Origin: Neptunitalea chrysea
GTDB lineage: Bacteria > Bacteroidota > Bacteroidia > Flavobacteriales > Flavobacteriaceae
Direction of reading: 5' to 3'
Length of the DNA: 64,000 nt
Assembly: GCF_027924145.1 (NCBI RefSeq)
Contig: NZ_BRVP01000009.1
Span: 1 to 64,000 of the forward strand
The translations under genes were made by a program, and so were the position numbers. Under the pieces are notes generated by a model, which saw only the letters and a program-made list of their open reading frames with translations, was not told where the DNA came from and did no database searches. The number at the start of each line of letters is the position of its first letter. Position 1 is the first letter of the stretch. Of the stretch, positions 1 to 8,598 are shown piece by piece.

Positions 1-198
1 CTACACCAGTTGAAGTATCGGTTTTCAACCTACAATGCAAATTGTTTTAGATACATACTCACTAAGTAGCAACTGTAATTCATACAAAACAACGAATACG
101 CAAAAAGCATACAAAAACCAGCAATTTGAATACATCCATACTTTATAGTTGCTCTAATTTTGTTTCAGAATTAATTGTGAATCTTTAAAAAAAGAAAA

Positions 199-1023
199 AT
201 GAACAAAACAATTTTAATCACAGGAACATCATCAGGAATAGGGAAAGCTACAGCCAAAAAGTTTCAAGCAGAAGGTTGGAATGTAATTGCTACAATGCGT
301 AGTCCTGAAAAAGAAAAGGAGCTAAACTCTCTAGAAAATGTTTTAGTAACCAAACTAGATGTTCAAGATTTAACAAGTATTGCAAGTGCAATTGAAGAAG
401 GAATTGATAAGTTTGGGAAAATCGATGTTGTCCTAAATAATGCTGGATACGGTATATTAGGTACTTTTGAATCTGTAGCTAGAGAAAATATTTCGAGACA
501 GTTTGATGTAAATGTCCTTGGTCTCTTTGATGTAACAAGAGCTGTATTGCCACATTTTAGAAAAAATAAAGACGGAATGTTCATCAATATATCATCGGTT
601 GGAGGTAAAACAACCTTTCCAATGATGCAACTTTACCATTCTACAAAATTTGCTGTTGAAGGTTTTTCAGAATCTTTACAATACGAATTAGAGCCCATTG
701 GAGTAAAAGTAAAAATAGTAGAACCAGGTAGCATAAAAACAGATTTTTCAGGTCGCTCGATGGATTTTCAGCACAATGATGAGTTAACAGAATATAACGA
801 ATTTGCATCGGGGGTTATGAATACTTTTGAAAAATTAATGAGTTCTGAAAACAGGAATAGTCCAGAACTAGTAGCAGATGTAATTTACAATGCCGCAACT
901 GACGGAACGAACACGCTTAGATATGCAGCGGGTGCGGATGCTGAACATTTGTTAGCAGCTAGAAAAACGATGAATGATGCTGAATTCATTACTATGATGA
1001 AAACGAACCTAAACATTAAATAA
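199..1023 (+). CDS. SDR family NAD(P)-dependent oxidoreductase
   Basis: A 274-aa classical short-chain dehydrogenase/reductase. The N-terminal Rossmann motif TGTSSGIG (about residues 8-15) binds the dinucleotide, NNAG follows in the middle, and the catalytic Ser (ISSVGG) and YxxxK (YHSTK) are intact. The length is usual for an extended-tail classical SDR. The substrate cannot be told from sequence. It has its own intrinsic terminator immediately downstream, so it is probably monocistronic. The AraC gene that follows in the same direction may regulate it, which is an inference from adjacency only. Confidence 0.93.
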   Translation: MNKTILITGTSSGIGKATAKKFQAEGWNVIATMRSPEKEKELNSLENVLVTKLDVQDLTSIASAIEEGIDKFGKIDVVLNNAGYGILGTFESVARENISRQFDVNVLGLFDVTRAVLPHFRKNKDGMFINISSVGGKTTFPMMQLYHSTKFAVEGFSESLQYELEPIGVKVKIVEPGSIKTDFSGRSMDFQHNDELTEYNEFASGVMNTFEKLMSSENRNSPELVADVIYNAATDGTNTLRYAAGADAEHLLAARKTMNDAEFITMMKTNLNIK

Positions 1024-1030
1024 GAAATAG

Positions 1031-1063
1031 AAAAGCACACTTTCACCCATAAAGTGTGCTTTT
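1031..1063 (+). terminator. Intrinsic terminator of the SDR gene
   Basis: Perfect 13-bp stem (AAAAGCACACTTT / AAAGTGTGCTTTT) with a 7-nt loop, ending in a T run. It begins 7 nt after the SDR stop codon. The stem covers the GTG at 1056, which argues against that codon being the start of the next gene. Confidence 0.9.
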
Positions 1064-1082
1064 TTATACAAAAACACACACA

Positions 1083-1997
1083 TTGAAAGATTTTATAAAA
1101 ATAGAAACCATATCGGAATTTCATCAGGTTTTAGGTTTAGAAAAGCCAAAACATCCACTAATATCGGTATTACGATTAGGTGATGCTCGAAAAAATTTAG
1201 AAGTTGAGAATCTAAAATATTTACCAAGCTTATACAAAATCAGCTTAAAGGATAATTGTCCTTATAGTATTGTCAATTACGGTAGAAATTCATATGACTT
1301 TCAAGAGGGTACAATGATTTTTACGGCACCAAACCAAGTAATGGAATATAAAAAGGCTGAAACAACCAAAACTGACAAAGGTTGGATTTTAGCATTTCAC
1401 CCGGATTTGATTCGGAAATCACCATTGGGACAAAACATAGAAGACTATTCATTCTTTTCCTATGCTTCGAATGAAGCCTTGCACCTATCCGAAGAGGAAA
1501 GAAAAACTGTCACAGATATCGTTGAGAAAATAGAGAAAGAGATCAGCAATAATATGGACACACATAGTCAAACGTTGATTATTTCAAATGTAGAATTGCT
1601 ATTGAATTATTGTGTTCGTTTTTATGACCGACAATTTTATACAAGAACAAATCTAAATCAAGATATTGCAAGTCAGTTCGAACAATTTTTAAAAGATTAC
1701 TATAACCAAGATAAACAATTGGAATTAGGGATTCCTACAGTTCAATACTGTGGAGAATCAATGAATATGTCACCCAAATATTTAAGTGATTTACTGCGAA
1801 AAGAAACTGGAAAAAGCACACAAGACCATATTCATCAATACATTATTGAAAAAGCAAAAAACAGACTACTAAATTCCAATGAAAGCGCGAGTCAAATCGC
1901 TTATGCTTTAGGATTTGAATACCCCCAGTATTTCAGTAAAATCTTCAAGAAGAAAACAACAATGAGCCCAAATGAATTTAGGAAAAATCTGAATTAA
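1083..1997 (+). CDS. AraC family transcriptional regulator
   Basis: About 304 aa. The C-terminal third holds a two-helix-turn-helix AraC domain (from YLSDLLRKETGKS through SQIAYALGFEYPQYFSKIFKK, ending SPNEFRK); the N-terminal part is a cupin-like effector region. The frame is open from a GTG at 1056, but that codon lies in the terminator hairpin of the previous gene, so I choose the TTG at 1083, giving the family-like start LKDFIKIETISEF. This is a non-ATG start. Likely role: local regulator, perhaps of the upstream SDR gene. The ligand is unknown. Confidence 0.88.
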   Translation: MKDFIKIETISEFHQVLGLEKPKHPLISVLRLGDARKNLEVENLKYLPSLYKISLKDNCPYSIVNYGRNSYDFQEGTMIFTAPNQVMEYKKAETTKTDKGWILAFHPDLIRKSPLGQNIEDYSFFSYASNEALHLSEEERKTVTDIVEKIEKEISNNMDTHSQTLIISNVELLLNYCVRFYDRQFYTRTNLNQDIASQFEQFLKDYYNQDKQLELGIPTVQYCGESMNMSPKYLSDLLRKETGKSTQDHIHQYIIEKAKNRLLNSNESASQIAYALGFEYPQYFSKIFKKKTTMSPNEFRKNLN

Positions 1998-2563
1998 AAA
2001 AAGTCTAGCGCCTAACAATGTGTTCTATGAAAAGCCTTAGTCCAGTTCCCTAAAGTTAAACAATATTTTCTTTTGATATAACTTGCCCCGCATCCTATAT
2101 TTGATACGCCCTTTTTCAGGTGTTCACCAGCATCTGTATGATTATAAGTCATAATAAGTTTGATCACTTGCTAACCAATGTGGTCACTGCCAACGGCAGG
2201 CCACCTACATTGTTCTGTGATACAAACCGATCTACTTTTATGTGAGCTTTGTTATGGTTTAATTTCTATAATCTCTAAGATAATAACTAGCTAACATATT
2301 CTCTCATCTTTATGTCCAGTCTAATATAGCAAATCCATTCTAACAAATTAAATGTACAAATAAGCAGATCTAAAAAGAGGAAACTCACAGCCAACCACAA
2401 ATTATTTTTTTGGTCATAAATATTTATTCAATCATTGAGGTTAAATGCTCCGAGACATGTTTCGAAATAAAAGTTTTGTTCCTATAAACTACTTCATGGG
2501 TTTGCCCCGAAGTAGTTTATATAAAGAAAGTACTAGTGTTGATGTTAGCCTAATTTTAAGCCT
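1998..2563. other. Gene-poor region with small ORF remnant and a dispersed repeat
   Basis: No convincing full gene. On the minus strand an open frame with an ATG runs from 2152 to 2012 (46 aa, MTYNHTDAGEHLKKG...WTKAFHRTHC), looking like coding remnant rather than noise. Its stop overlaps TGTTAGGCGC, which resembles an attC right core, with an imperfect inverted copy (CTACATTGTTC) about 190 nt away. The distal part carries repeat copy 1 (2426-2521). No tRNA or conserved RNA is visible. Confidence 0.4.
2426..2521 (+). repeat. Dispersed intergenic repeat, copy 1
   Basis: Consensus modules: a CTCAAT-A-ATTGAG-like palindrome, a GAGACxxGTCTC-type hairpin, and a terminal hairpin. Here the last is perfect at its base: TAAACTACTTC ... 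GAAGTAGTTTA. Related copies lie at 3427, 4591, 9664, 16918, 19729 and (reverse) 41189. Confidence 0.8.
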
Positions 2564-3172
2564 CTAATACCTTTGTATAAACGATTTTTTTTCTTCTTTC
2601 CCTTCTTTTCTTTCCATTGATTTATTGATTTTAGGTTGTAAAATCCATACCCCTATTGGAAAAAACCAAACCATAAAAAATTCTCCTGCAAAATCAGAAA
2701 AGCGCACTTCTCTTTGCAGCTCTACAGTTTTAATAGTTTTGGCAACAAAATAAATAGTATAGAACATACAAAATAAGGAGAAAAAATGTAGCGGAAATAT
2801 AATGAGTATAAATACAGCATGCATTGCATCGTCTGCTGTTGATATAAGAGAAATATAGGTGATAATGATTAAAAAATAGACTAGAGGAGTAAAGAAAAAT
2901 AGTTTAAACTTTTTTATTTTCATTGTAACTGCTGGTACTTTTGTTTGTAACCCAACTGCCACCGAATAATACCAACCAAATAATGATGCTGCATACATTA
3001 CTGTTATTACCATGAAAATTGGAAAAAATAGCTCATATATGGTATCATCATTGCTATCATATACTAAATTTCTAAATAGGGATACTATTGTAGTAATTTG
3101 AAGGATAAAAGGTATGCCAAATGTTAGTAAGAATAACTGCCAATGTTTTGCCTTTAAGAATTTTTCAATCAT
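2564..3172 (-). CDS. Multi-span membrane protein of unknown function
   Basis: A 202-aa membrane protein from the ATG at 3172; the frame is open to a TTG at 3256 (230 aa), but the ATG start (MIEKFLKAKHWQL) matches how I remember relatives beginning. About five hydrophobic segments are visible. Near the C terminus is a motif I recognise as recurring in Bacteroidota hypotheticals: VRFSDFAGEFF followed by WFFPIGVWILQPKIN. The tail is strongly charged (RKEGKEEKK). No catalytic residues are recognised and the function is unknown. It stands alone between intergenic repeats, divergent from the small protein at 3509. Confidence 0.75.
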   Translation of the reverse strand: MIEKFLKAKHWQLFLLTFGIPFILQITTIVSLFRNLVYDSNDDTIYELFFPIFMVITVMYAASLFGWYYSVAVGLQTKVPAVTMKIKKFKLFFFTPLVYFLIIITYISLISTADDAMHAVFILIIFPLHFFSLFCMFYTIYFVAKTIKTVELQREVRFSDFAGEFFMVWFFPIGVWILQPKINKSMERKEGKEEKKSFIQRY

Positions 3173-3508
3173 TTTTCGATGGTTTTTAGTGTATAGCAAA
3201 AATAGTAATCCCGCATTTAATAGAACAGTTAAATTTATATTCCTTACTTCTATCAACCTTCAAAAGGGATAAAATCGTACTTGGTTTCCTCAATACCTAT
3301 TTCTTTTGTTTCTATAAGAACTACTTTAGCTGTGTAATTAATAGTGATTTATGAGGTTTCTGAACTCAATATGTATTAATAACTTTATTTTTAAAATAGT
3401 ATTACTCTATTAGATACTTCCTGACCTTTCCCCGAGGTAGTTTACTGTTAATTTTATGATAATAATCATAATTTTCATTATTTTTGCCTACCAAAATTTA
3501 GTAAAGCA
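3173..3508. other. Intergenic region with partial repeat
   Basis: No gene seen. It holds a truncated copy of the dispersed repeat (3427-3447, only the right hairpin arm CCCCGAGGTAGTTTACT) and a TATTTTTG sequence at 3479-3486 that fits the Bacteroidota -7 element TAnnTTTG, 22 nt before the TTG start of the next gene. Confidence 0.45.
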
Positions 3509-3892
3509 TTGAAGCATACATTGTTGGCTATATTATTTTTAGTTCACACGGTTAAACCAATCATTCCTTTTGTGGAATATGCGCTTAATTACAACTATAT
3601 TTCTACAGTGTTGTGTGTGAATAAAGACAAGCCTAAAATGCAATGTAACGGGAAGTGTCATTTGGCAAAAATGGTAGCCAAAAACACTGATGACAATCAG
3701 GAAAAAAACCTTCCGGAAGCCAAGTTAAATGTGCTCTTTATGACACTTTTTTTACAAGAAATAACACGTGTGCCACTGGTACATACCATTAAAGTTATAA
3801 AAGAGGATACAGTTTCTTTTAAAGAAAGCAACTATACGTTCTCTTTTGTAAATCTTCTTTTTAAACCTCCTATTTCAGGTTTTTTTTCATAG
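3509..3892 (+). CDS. Small Cys/His-motif protein, copper-locus paralogue 1
   Basis: 127 aa from a TTG start; no in-frame ATG precedes it. An N-terminal hydrophobic segment (LLAILFLVHTVKPIIPFVEYAL) looks like a signal anchor. The hallmark is C36-x-NKDKPKMQ-C46-NGK-C50-H51, a compact Cys3/His/Met cluster shared with the paralogue at 4145. A second hydrophobic stretch follows and the protein ends in a short KPPISGF tail. The function is not established. The position next to an OprC-like receptor and the MbnP/MbnH pair suggests a periplasmic or membrane-associated metal-handling role, which is inference. Confidence 0.8.
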   Translation: MKHTLLAILFLVHTVKPIIPFVEYALNYNYISTVLCVNKDKPKMQCNGKCHLAKMVAKNTDDNQEKNLPEAKLNVLFMTLFLQEITRVPLVHTIKVIKEDTVSFKESNYTFSFVNLLFKPPISGFFS

Positions 3893-4144
3893 GTGATATT
3901 CGAATTTTTCTAACAGTTTATAATGGTGGTTTCACTTTGGTACGTAGAGTGTAGCGTTTATTATGTGCTGTTTGATTTTCAAATTGCTATGTAAAACATC
4001 CGTTTAATGCATCTAATAATGCCTTCGTGTTGTTATGGTAGATGCTCATACAATATGTTATCCTAATAGTACTAAAAAGAGTAGGCTAAGGCAGTATGCT
4101 ATACCTTGTAGTGATGAATTGCTGTTTTTGCCAGTATAACTTTT

Positions 4145-4513
4145 ATGAAGAAAATTGTAATCATAGTTGCATTATTTATGCTTTGTAAACCTATTATTCC
4201 GGTGTTGGAATACATAGTGTTTTATGATTACATTAAAAATGAACTCTGCGAGAACAAGGATAAACCAGCTATGCATTGTAATGGTAAATGTCATTTGGCA
4301 AAGCAATTGGCCAAGGCATCAGATGCCGAAAAGGAAACCAAAGATAAAAAGCAGTTTTCGTTAGAAACCAGTATTGTTTTTTGTCAGGAGTTGCCTGCTG
4401 GTATAGGTCTTGATTTATGTTGTACAGATTTAGGAAATACGATTATCAAGTATTATAACTCGTTATATACGCATTTAAGAATATCAACCTTATTGCGTCC
4501 TCCCATTAGTTAA
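4145..4513 (+). CDS. Small Cys/His-motif protein, copper-locus paralogue 2
   Basis: 122 aa, ATG start. It is paralogous to the 3509 gene: the same hydrophobic N terminus with KPIIPVLEY, then C35-ENKDKPAM-H44-C45-NGK-C49-H50-LAK. The spacing of the cysteines is conserved, while the sequence between the motif and the C-terminal RPPIS is not. The conserved Cys, Met and His side chains are all soft-metal ligands. About 250 bp separates it from paralogue 1 with no gene between. The function is unknown. Confidence 0.8.
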   Translation: MKKIVIIVALFMLCKPIIPVLEYIVFYDYIKNELCENKDKPAMHCNGKCHLAKQLAKASDAEKETKDKKQFSLETSIVFCQELPAGIGLDLCCTDLGNTIIKYYNSLYTHLRISTLLRPPIS

Positions 4514-4590
4514 TTTTAAATGCGTGAATTGTTTAAGTTTTATTGCAATTCACAGGTATAAAACTGTTGTAACAATACATGAATACATTT

Positions 4591-4687
4591 ATTAGTTAAT
4601 CGAAATTAGATGTTTAGAGACTTGTTTCGAAATGCAAATGTAATTCTCAATAAATGCTTTGTGGGCTAGCCCTTAAGTAGTTTACTG
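4591..4687 (+). repeat. Dispersed intergenic repeat, copy 3
   Basis: Contains GAGACTTGTTTCGAAAT and a terminal hairpin AATGCTTTGTGGGC-TA-GCCCTTAAGTAGTTTACT. It lies just upstream of the copper-receptor operon, 48 bp before the lipoprotein ATG. Confidence 0.75.
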
Positions 4688-4734
4688 TATGTAGTTAAAG
4701 CAGTAATTTTTAATACGTTTTAAATTAATTATTC

Positions 4735-5658
4735 ATGAAGATTTTTAATCTTTTACTTGGTGTAGTTTTGGCTACAGTGGTTACCTCGTGTACATTAGAG
4801 AAAACCGATTATGAAGCTGAGTTAAGTGAGGTTGCTACAGATGAATACGTTTTTGAACAAGCGTTTTTATTAACTAGCAACGGGTATCAAATAAGTGTGG
4901 AAGTACTAAACGGTACTTTTTATAAAGGGTATAATGAAATACACTTATTTATAACCGATGAAAACAATGAGACTGTACAAAATGCTACAGTTACTTTTTT
5001 ACCCATTCGGTTAGATGCTAATGAGGATGCCTATTCGTGTCCGCATGCTTATGAGGTGGGGTATCAAGCAGATAACCAATACTATTTAGGGTATGCTGTA
5101 TTTGATGAGGTAAGTAATACCAATGCTACGTGGGAATTTTATTTAACCGTTACGATAGCTAATGAAACGTTTACCCTACAACACGGAGTTACGGTAGCTT
5201 CACAACCTAATCTCAACTTAAATATGACCTCGTTTACAGGTAACAATGGCGTGCAGTATTACATTGCTTTAATAGCCCCTGTGAGTCCGGGTGTGTCAGA
5301 AAATGAGTTGATTGCAGGGATATACCAGTATAACGAACCTCAGGTTCCTATAGGTAATTTTCCCGATCCTACACAGTTTTCTTTTAGTGAGGTACAAGGG
5401 GCAACCTTGTTGTTAGATCCCAGAATGCCTGAACCTTCTATGGGCAACCATTCGTCACCTAATAATGAGGATTTAACGCAGGGTAGTGACGGACTGTATT
5501 ATGGGGTTGTGAACTATACTATGACCGGTAATTGGACGCTCAATTTTATTTTTCAGAATGAAGGGGGAGCGGTTATTAAAGGAACTGAGGTACCAACCGA
5601 TTTTACTCCGGGTATAACGGGTGAGAAAAGCGAACTCCATATAGATATACTGTTTTAA
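4735..5658 (+). CDS. Lipoprotein with FixH/YtkA-like domains
   Basis: 307 aa. The signal peptide ends in a lipobox (VVTSC, Cys at about residue 19), so it should be membrane-anchored. Two immunoglobulin-like halves are visible. The second contains DPRMPEPSMGNHSSPN followed by DGLYYGVVNYTMTGNWTLNF, the pattern of FixH/YtkA-like domains (MPxMGxH ... GxYxGxxxFTMxGxWxL). The Met and His residues are plausible copper ligands. Its stop codon is 1 bp from the receptor ATG, so the two are certainly one operon. Likely role: accessory metal-binding lipoprotein of the uptake system (inference). Confidence 0.85.
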   Translation: MKIFNLLLGVVLATVVTSCTLEKTDYEAELSEVATDEYVFEQAFLLTSNGYQISVEVLNGTFYKGYNEIHLFITDENNETVQNATVTFLPIRLDANEDAYSCPHAYEVGYQADNQYYLGYAVFDEVSNTNATWEFYLTVTIANETFTLQHGVTVASQPNLNLNMTSFTGNNGVQYYIALIAPVSPGVSENELIAGIYQYNEPQVPIGNFPDPTQFSFSEVQGATLLLDPRMPEPSMGNHSSPNNEDLTQGSDGLYYGVVNYTMTGNWTLNFIFQNEGGAVIKGTEVPTDFTPGITGEKSELHIDILF

Positions 5659-5659
5659 G

Positions 5660-7648
5660 ATGAAGAAATTAGTAATAACGATTCTCTTTTTACTGTGTGT
5701 AATACCCGTAATAGCACAGGATACAACCAAAGAAAAGGATAGTATAGAAATTTTAGAGGAAGTACAGATATCAAAGCATGTTAAGAAGAAAATTGAAACG
5801 GATCTGAAAATGGCAGTTTCAGTAGATGAATTTTTAGCATCGTCTACTGCTATTAGCTTTATTAAGCGGGGGGCGTATGCGTGGGAGCCTTTACTTAACA
5901 ATATGGGTGCCGAACGTGCTACCATTACCATTGATGGGATGCATGTGTTTGGCGCATGTACCGATAAGATGGATCCTATTACGGCGTATGTAGAAAGTAA
6001 TAACCTAGCAGCGGTAGATGTAAAATCGGGTCAGGAGGGCGGACTGAATGGTGCTACGGTTGCGGGTAGTATAGACCTTAAACGAAAGGCGAGTACCTTT
6101 AGCATGCAAGAGCAATGGAAGGGCGCCTACCAAACAGGGTTTGAGTTTAACAACCAACAGTTGTTTAACTTAGGAAATGTATCGTACGCCAATAGTAAAT
6201 GGGTGGCAGAAGGAAGTATATCGTACCGTAAAGCCGATGATTATAGCGATGGAAACAATACTGAGGTAGCGCATTCTCAGTATACCAAAATCAATTCCTC
6301 ATTAGGGTTTGCATATAAAACAAGCCCGTTAGCATCGGTACGTGTAGATGCTATTTTTGATGAGGCTAAAAATGTGGGATACCCCGCATTACCAATGGAT
6401 TTATGGCTTTCCAGAGCGCTTATTACTTCGGCTACATATAAGCAGTTGTTTGAAAAAGGATTGGTGAAAGTTTGGGATACCAAAGTCTATTTTAATACCA
6501 TAGAGCATTATATGGACGATACCACCCGCCCAGAGAATTTAGTACATATGGATATGCCTGGTTGGAGTACTACCTATGGGTTGTTGTCTAAAATTAACAT
6601 ACGCAAAAATAACGTTGCTTCAGAAATTCAGTTGAATGCATACAACAATTTATCGATAGCAGAAATGCGTATGTATCCGCAGGATAGAAGCGAGCGAACC
6701 ATGTTTGCTTATAGTTGGCCTTGGGTAACTACCCGTTATGCCGGACTCTCTATGAATAATTCATTAGACATTGCTGAGTATAGTGAGCTTACCTTTGGAG
6801 GTTCGTTAGGGATTAATTACAATCGTTCTAAGTATATAGATTTTAACTGGATTTTTAATCCGGGAGCACCGCAGGAAAAAACAAGGTTATTGCCTAGTTT
6901 ACATGCTGGTTACAATGTAACGGTAAAGCAATTTAATTTTGCTGTGGGAGCAGGTTACGGACACCGAGCGCCTTCCGTTTCGGAAGGATATGGCTATTAT
7001 ATCTATAATAGTTTTGACAGGTACGATTATGTTGGAAACCCAAACTTAAAAAATGAAATTTCTTATGAAGGTAATGCAGCGGCAAGCTTTAGTAGTAAAA
7101 AGCTAACCGTGCAGGCCAAAGTAAATTATTTCTATATACAGAATTATATTATAGGAAGAATTTTAAGTTTAGGAAGCCCCATGAACTATCAATCGGTTGG
7201 GGTAAAGGGATATACTTCTTTAGACTATGCAACCTTGTTCAATTTCTCTATGAATGCAAGTTACGCCATTACAGAGAATTTGCATTGGAAAGGTACTCTA
7301 GCATATGCCAGAGGGCTAGATAATGACGGAGGCAACCTGCCGTTTATTCGTCCGTTAAGTTACCAAACTTCATTGCATTATAAATACAAGGCGTTTGGTT
7401 TTCAAACCGCTTTTAGTGGTGATTTGGAACAACAACATTACAGTCCGTTATATGGGGAAGATTTAACACCTGCCTATTCCATTCTAAATTTCTCGGCCGA
7501 TTATAGCTTTCGTATAAAAGATTTTAAAACAGTGCTTCAGGTAGGAGCAGAAAACGTATTGAACCAATATTATAGCACCTATGCTGATTGGGGAAATATA
7601 CCAAGAATGGGGAGAAATATTTTCACCTCTTTACAAATCAAATTCTAA
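5660..7648 (+). CDS. OprC/NosA-like TonB-dependent copper receptor
   Basis: 662 aa with a signal peptide (cleavage after about residue 19, VIAQ), a plug domain and a C-terminal barrel ending in aromatic QIKF. The plug holds TIDGMHVFGACTDKMDP, with C100 and M104 forming CxxxM. The barrel holds IEHYMDD, with H283 and M285 forming HxM. These two motifs correspond to the Cu-binding CxxxM-HxM site described for Pseudomonas OprC. It lacks the long carboxypeptidase-like N domain of SusC proteins. Operonic with the lipoprotein upstream and the MbnP-like gene 31 bp downstream. I infer copper import across the outer membrane. Confidence 0.9.
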   Translation: MKKLVITILFLLCVIPVIAQDTTKEKDSIEILEEVQISKHVKKKIETDLKMAVSVDEFLASSTAISFIKRGAYAWEPLLNNMGAERATITIDGMHVFGACTDKMDPITAYVESNNLAAVDVKSGQEGGLNGATVAGSIDLKRKASTFSMQEQWKGAYQTGFEFNNQQLFNLGNVSYANSKWVAEGSISYRKADDYSDGNNTEVAHSQYTKINSSLGFAYKTSPLASVRVDAIFDEAKNVGYPALPMDLWLSRALITSATYKQLFEKGLVKVWDTKVYFNTIEHYMDDTTRPENLVHMDMPGWSTTYGLLSKINIRKNNVASEIQLNAYNNLSIAEMRMYPQDRSERTMFAYSWPWVTTRYAGLSMNNSLDIAEYSELTFGGSLGINYNRSKYIDFNWIFNPGAPQEKTRLLPSLHAGYNVTVKQFNFAVGAGYGHRAPSVSEGYGYYIYNSFDRYDYVGNPNLKNEISYEGNAAASFSSKKLTVQAKVNYFYIQNYIIGRILSLGSPMNYQSVGVKGYTSLDYATLFNFSMNASYAITENLHWKGTLAYARGLDNDGGNLPFIRPLSYQTSLHYKYKAFGFQTAFSGDLEQQHYSPLYGEDLTPAYSILNFSADYSFRIKDFKTVLQVGAENVLNQYYSTYADWGNIPRMGRNIFTSLQIKF

Positions 7649-7679
7649 TAAGAACCAATACAATTTAAATTTTATAAAA

Positions 7680-8540
7680 ATGAAAAATATTAAACAGATA
7701 CTTTTTTTAGCACTTACTTCAATAGTCTTCATCTCATGTGGTAACGATGATGATATACCGGCAGCAAATAACATTACCTTAGCGTTTCATAATACCTTTG
7801 GAGACGAAACCATTGTGTTAGGAGATGCTACTTCTGAAACTGCAACAGTAAATACTTCAGAGGCCGGACAAGTACATCATTTTTCTGAGGTGAAATATGT
7901 AATTAGTAACATTGTTTTGGTACAAGCAGATGGTACAGAGTTTCCATACTATATTAACGATTTAGACAATGGTGCAACGGTGGTAAATGTAGCCGATGCA
8001 TCAACGTTGAATTATGTATTAACAACTATTCCTTCTGGTGAGTATACACAAATTAAATTTGGGTTAGGAGTTAGAAGCGATTTAAACACCTTAGACGAGG
8101 TTAGTTTTCCTGAGTTTTATGCATTGGCGGGTGCAAACGATACCGAAATGCATTGGGAATGGGGAACAGGATACCGTTTTACCAAAATCGAAGGATTTTA
8201 TAGTGCCGATGACTTAACACTTTCTGTGCATACAGGTAGTACTGTTGAAGGAACACAAGGAGACGAGTCTACTTATACACAAGGGGTAGATGCCTATAGA
8301 GGAATTACCTTAGACTTAACTACCAATGCAGTGGTGGGTAGCAGTGCACCAACCATTACAATTAAAGCTGATTTTGATAAATTATTAAGCGGACAAACCA
8401 ATACCATTACATTAGGCGATAATAATGCAACACCTAGCGTTCATACGGCTGCTAATATGGAATTGTTTGTAGATAATTTAGGGGGCGATGGTACCAACGA
8501 TGTAAACGGAATGTTTTCTGTTGAGAATGTAGAAAACTAA
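7680..8540 (+). CDS. MbnP family copper-binding lipoprotein
   Basis: 286 aa from the ATG at 7680; the frame opens earlier, but upstream residues overlap the receptor gene. A lipobox (VFISC) is followed by an Asp-rich linker. The body matches MbnP-like proteins: ITLAFHNTFGDE near the N terminus, then HHFSEVKYVISNIVL, PSGEYTQIKFGLGV, and MHWEWGTGYRFTKIEG, where the conserved Trp residues lie. In methanotrophs MbnP binds Cu(I) through a kynurenine made by MbnH; an MbnH-like gene follows here. Which Trp would be modified cannot be told. Confidence 0.88.
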   Translation: MKNIKQILFLALTSIVFISCGNDDDIPAANNITLAFHNTFGDETIVLGDATSETATVNTSEAGQVHHFSEVKYVISNIVLVQADGTEFPYYINDLDNGATVVNVADASTLNYVLTTIPSGEYTQIKFGLGVRSDLNTLDEVSFPEFYALAGANDTEMHWEWGTGYRFTKIEGFYSADDLTLSVHTGSTVEGTQGDESTYTQGVDAYRGITLDLTTNAVVGSSAPTITIKADFDKLLSGQTNTITLGDNNATPSVHTAANMELFVDNLGGDGTNDVNGMFSVENVEN

Positions 8541-8554
8541 AAATAACCTTTCAA

Positions 8555-8580
8555 AGCCGTCTGTTGTAATACAGACGGCT
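8555..8580 (+). promoter_or_regulatory. Intercistronic hairpin between MbnP and MbnH genes
   Basis: Perfect 10-bp stem AGCCGTCTGT / ACAGACGGCT with a 6-nt loop, 15 nt after the MbnP stop and 18 nt before the MbnH start. There is no T run after it, so it is more likely an mRNA-stabilising or attenuating hairpin setting the ratio of the two products than a full terminator. Confidence 0.65.
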
Positions 8581-8598
8581 CTATAAAACTGTAGTTGT

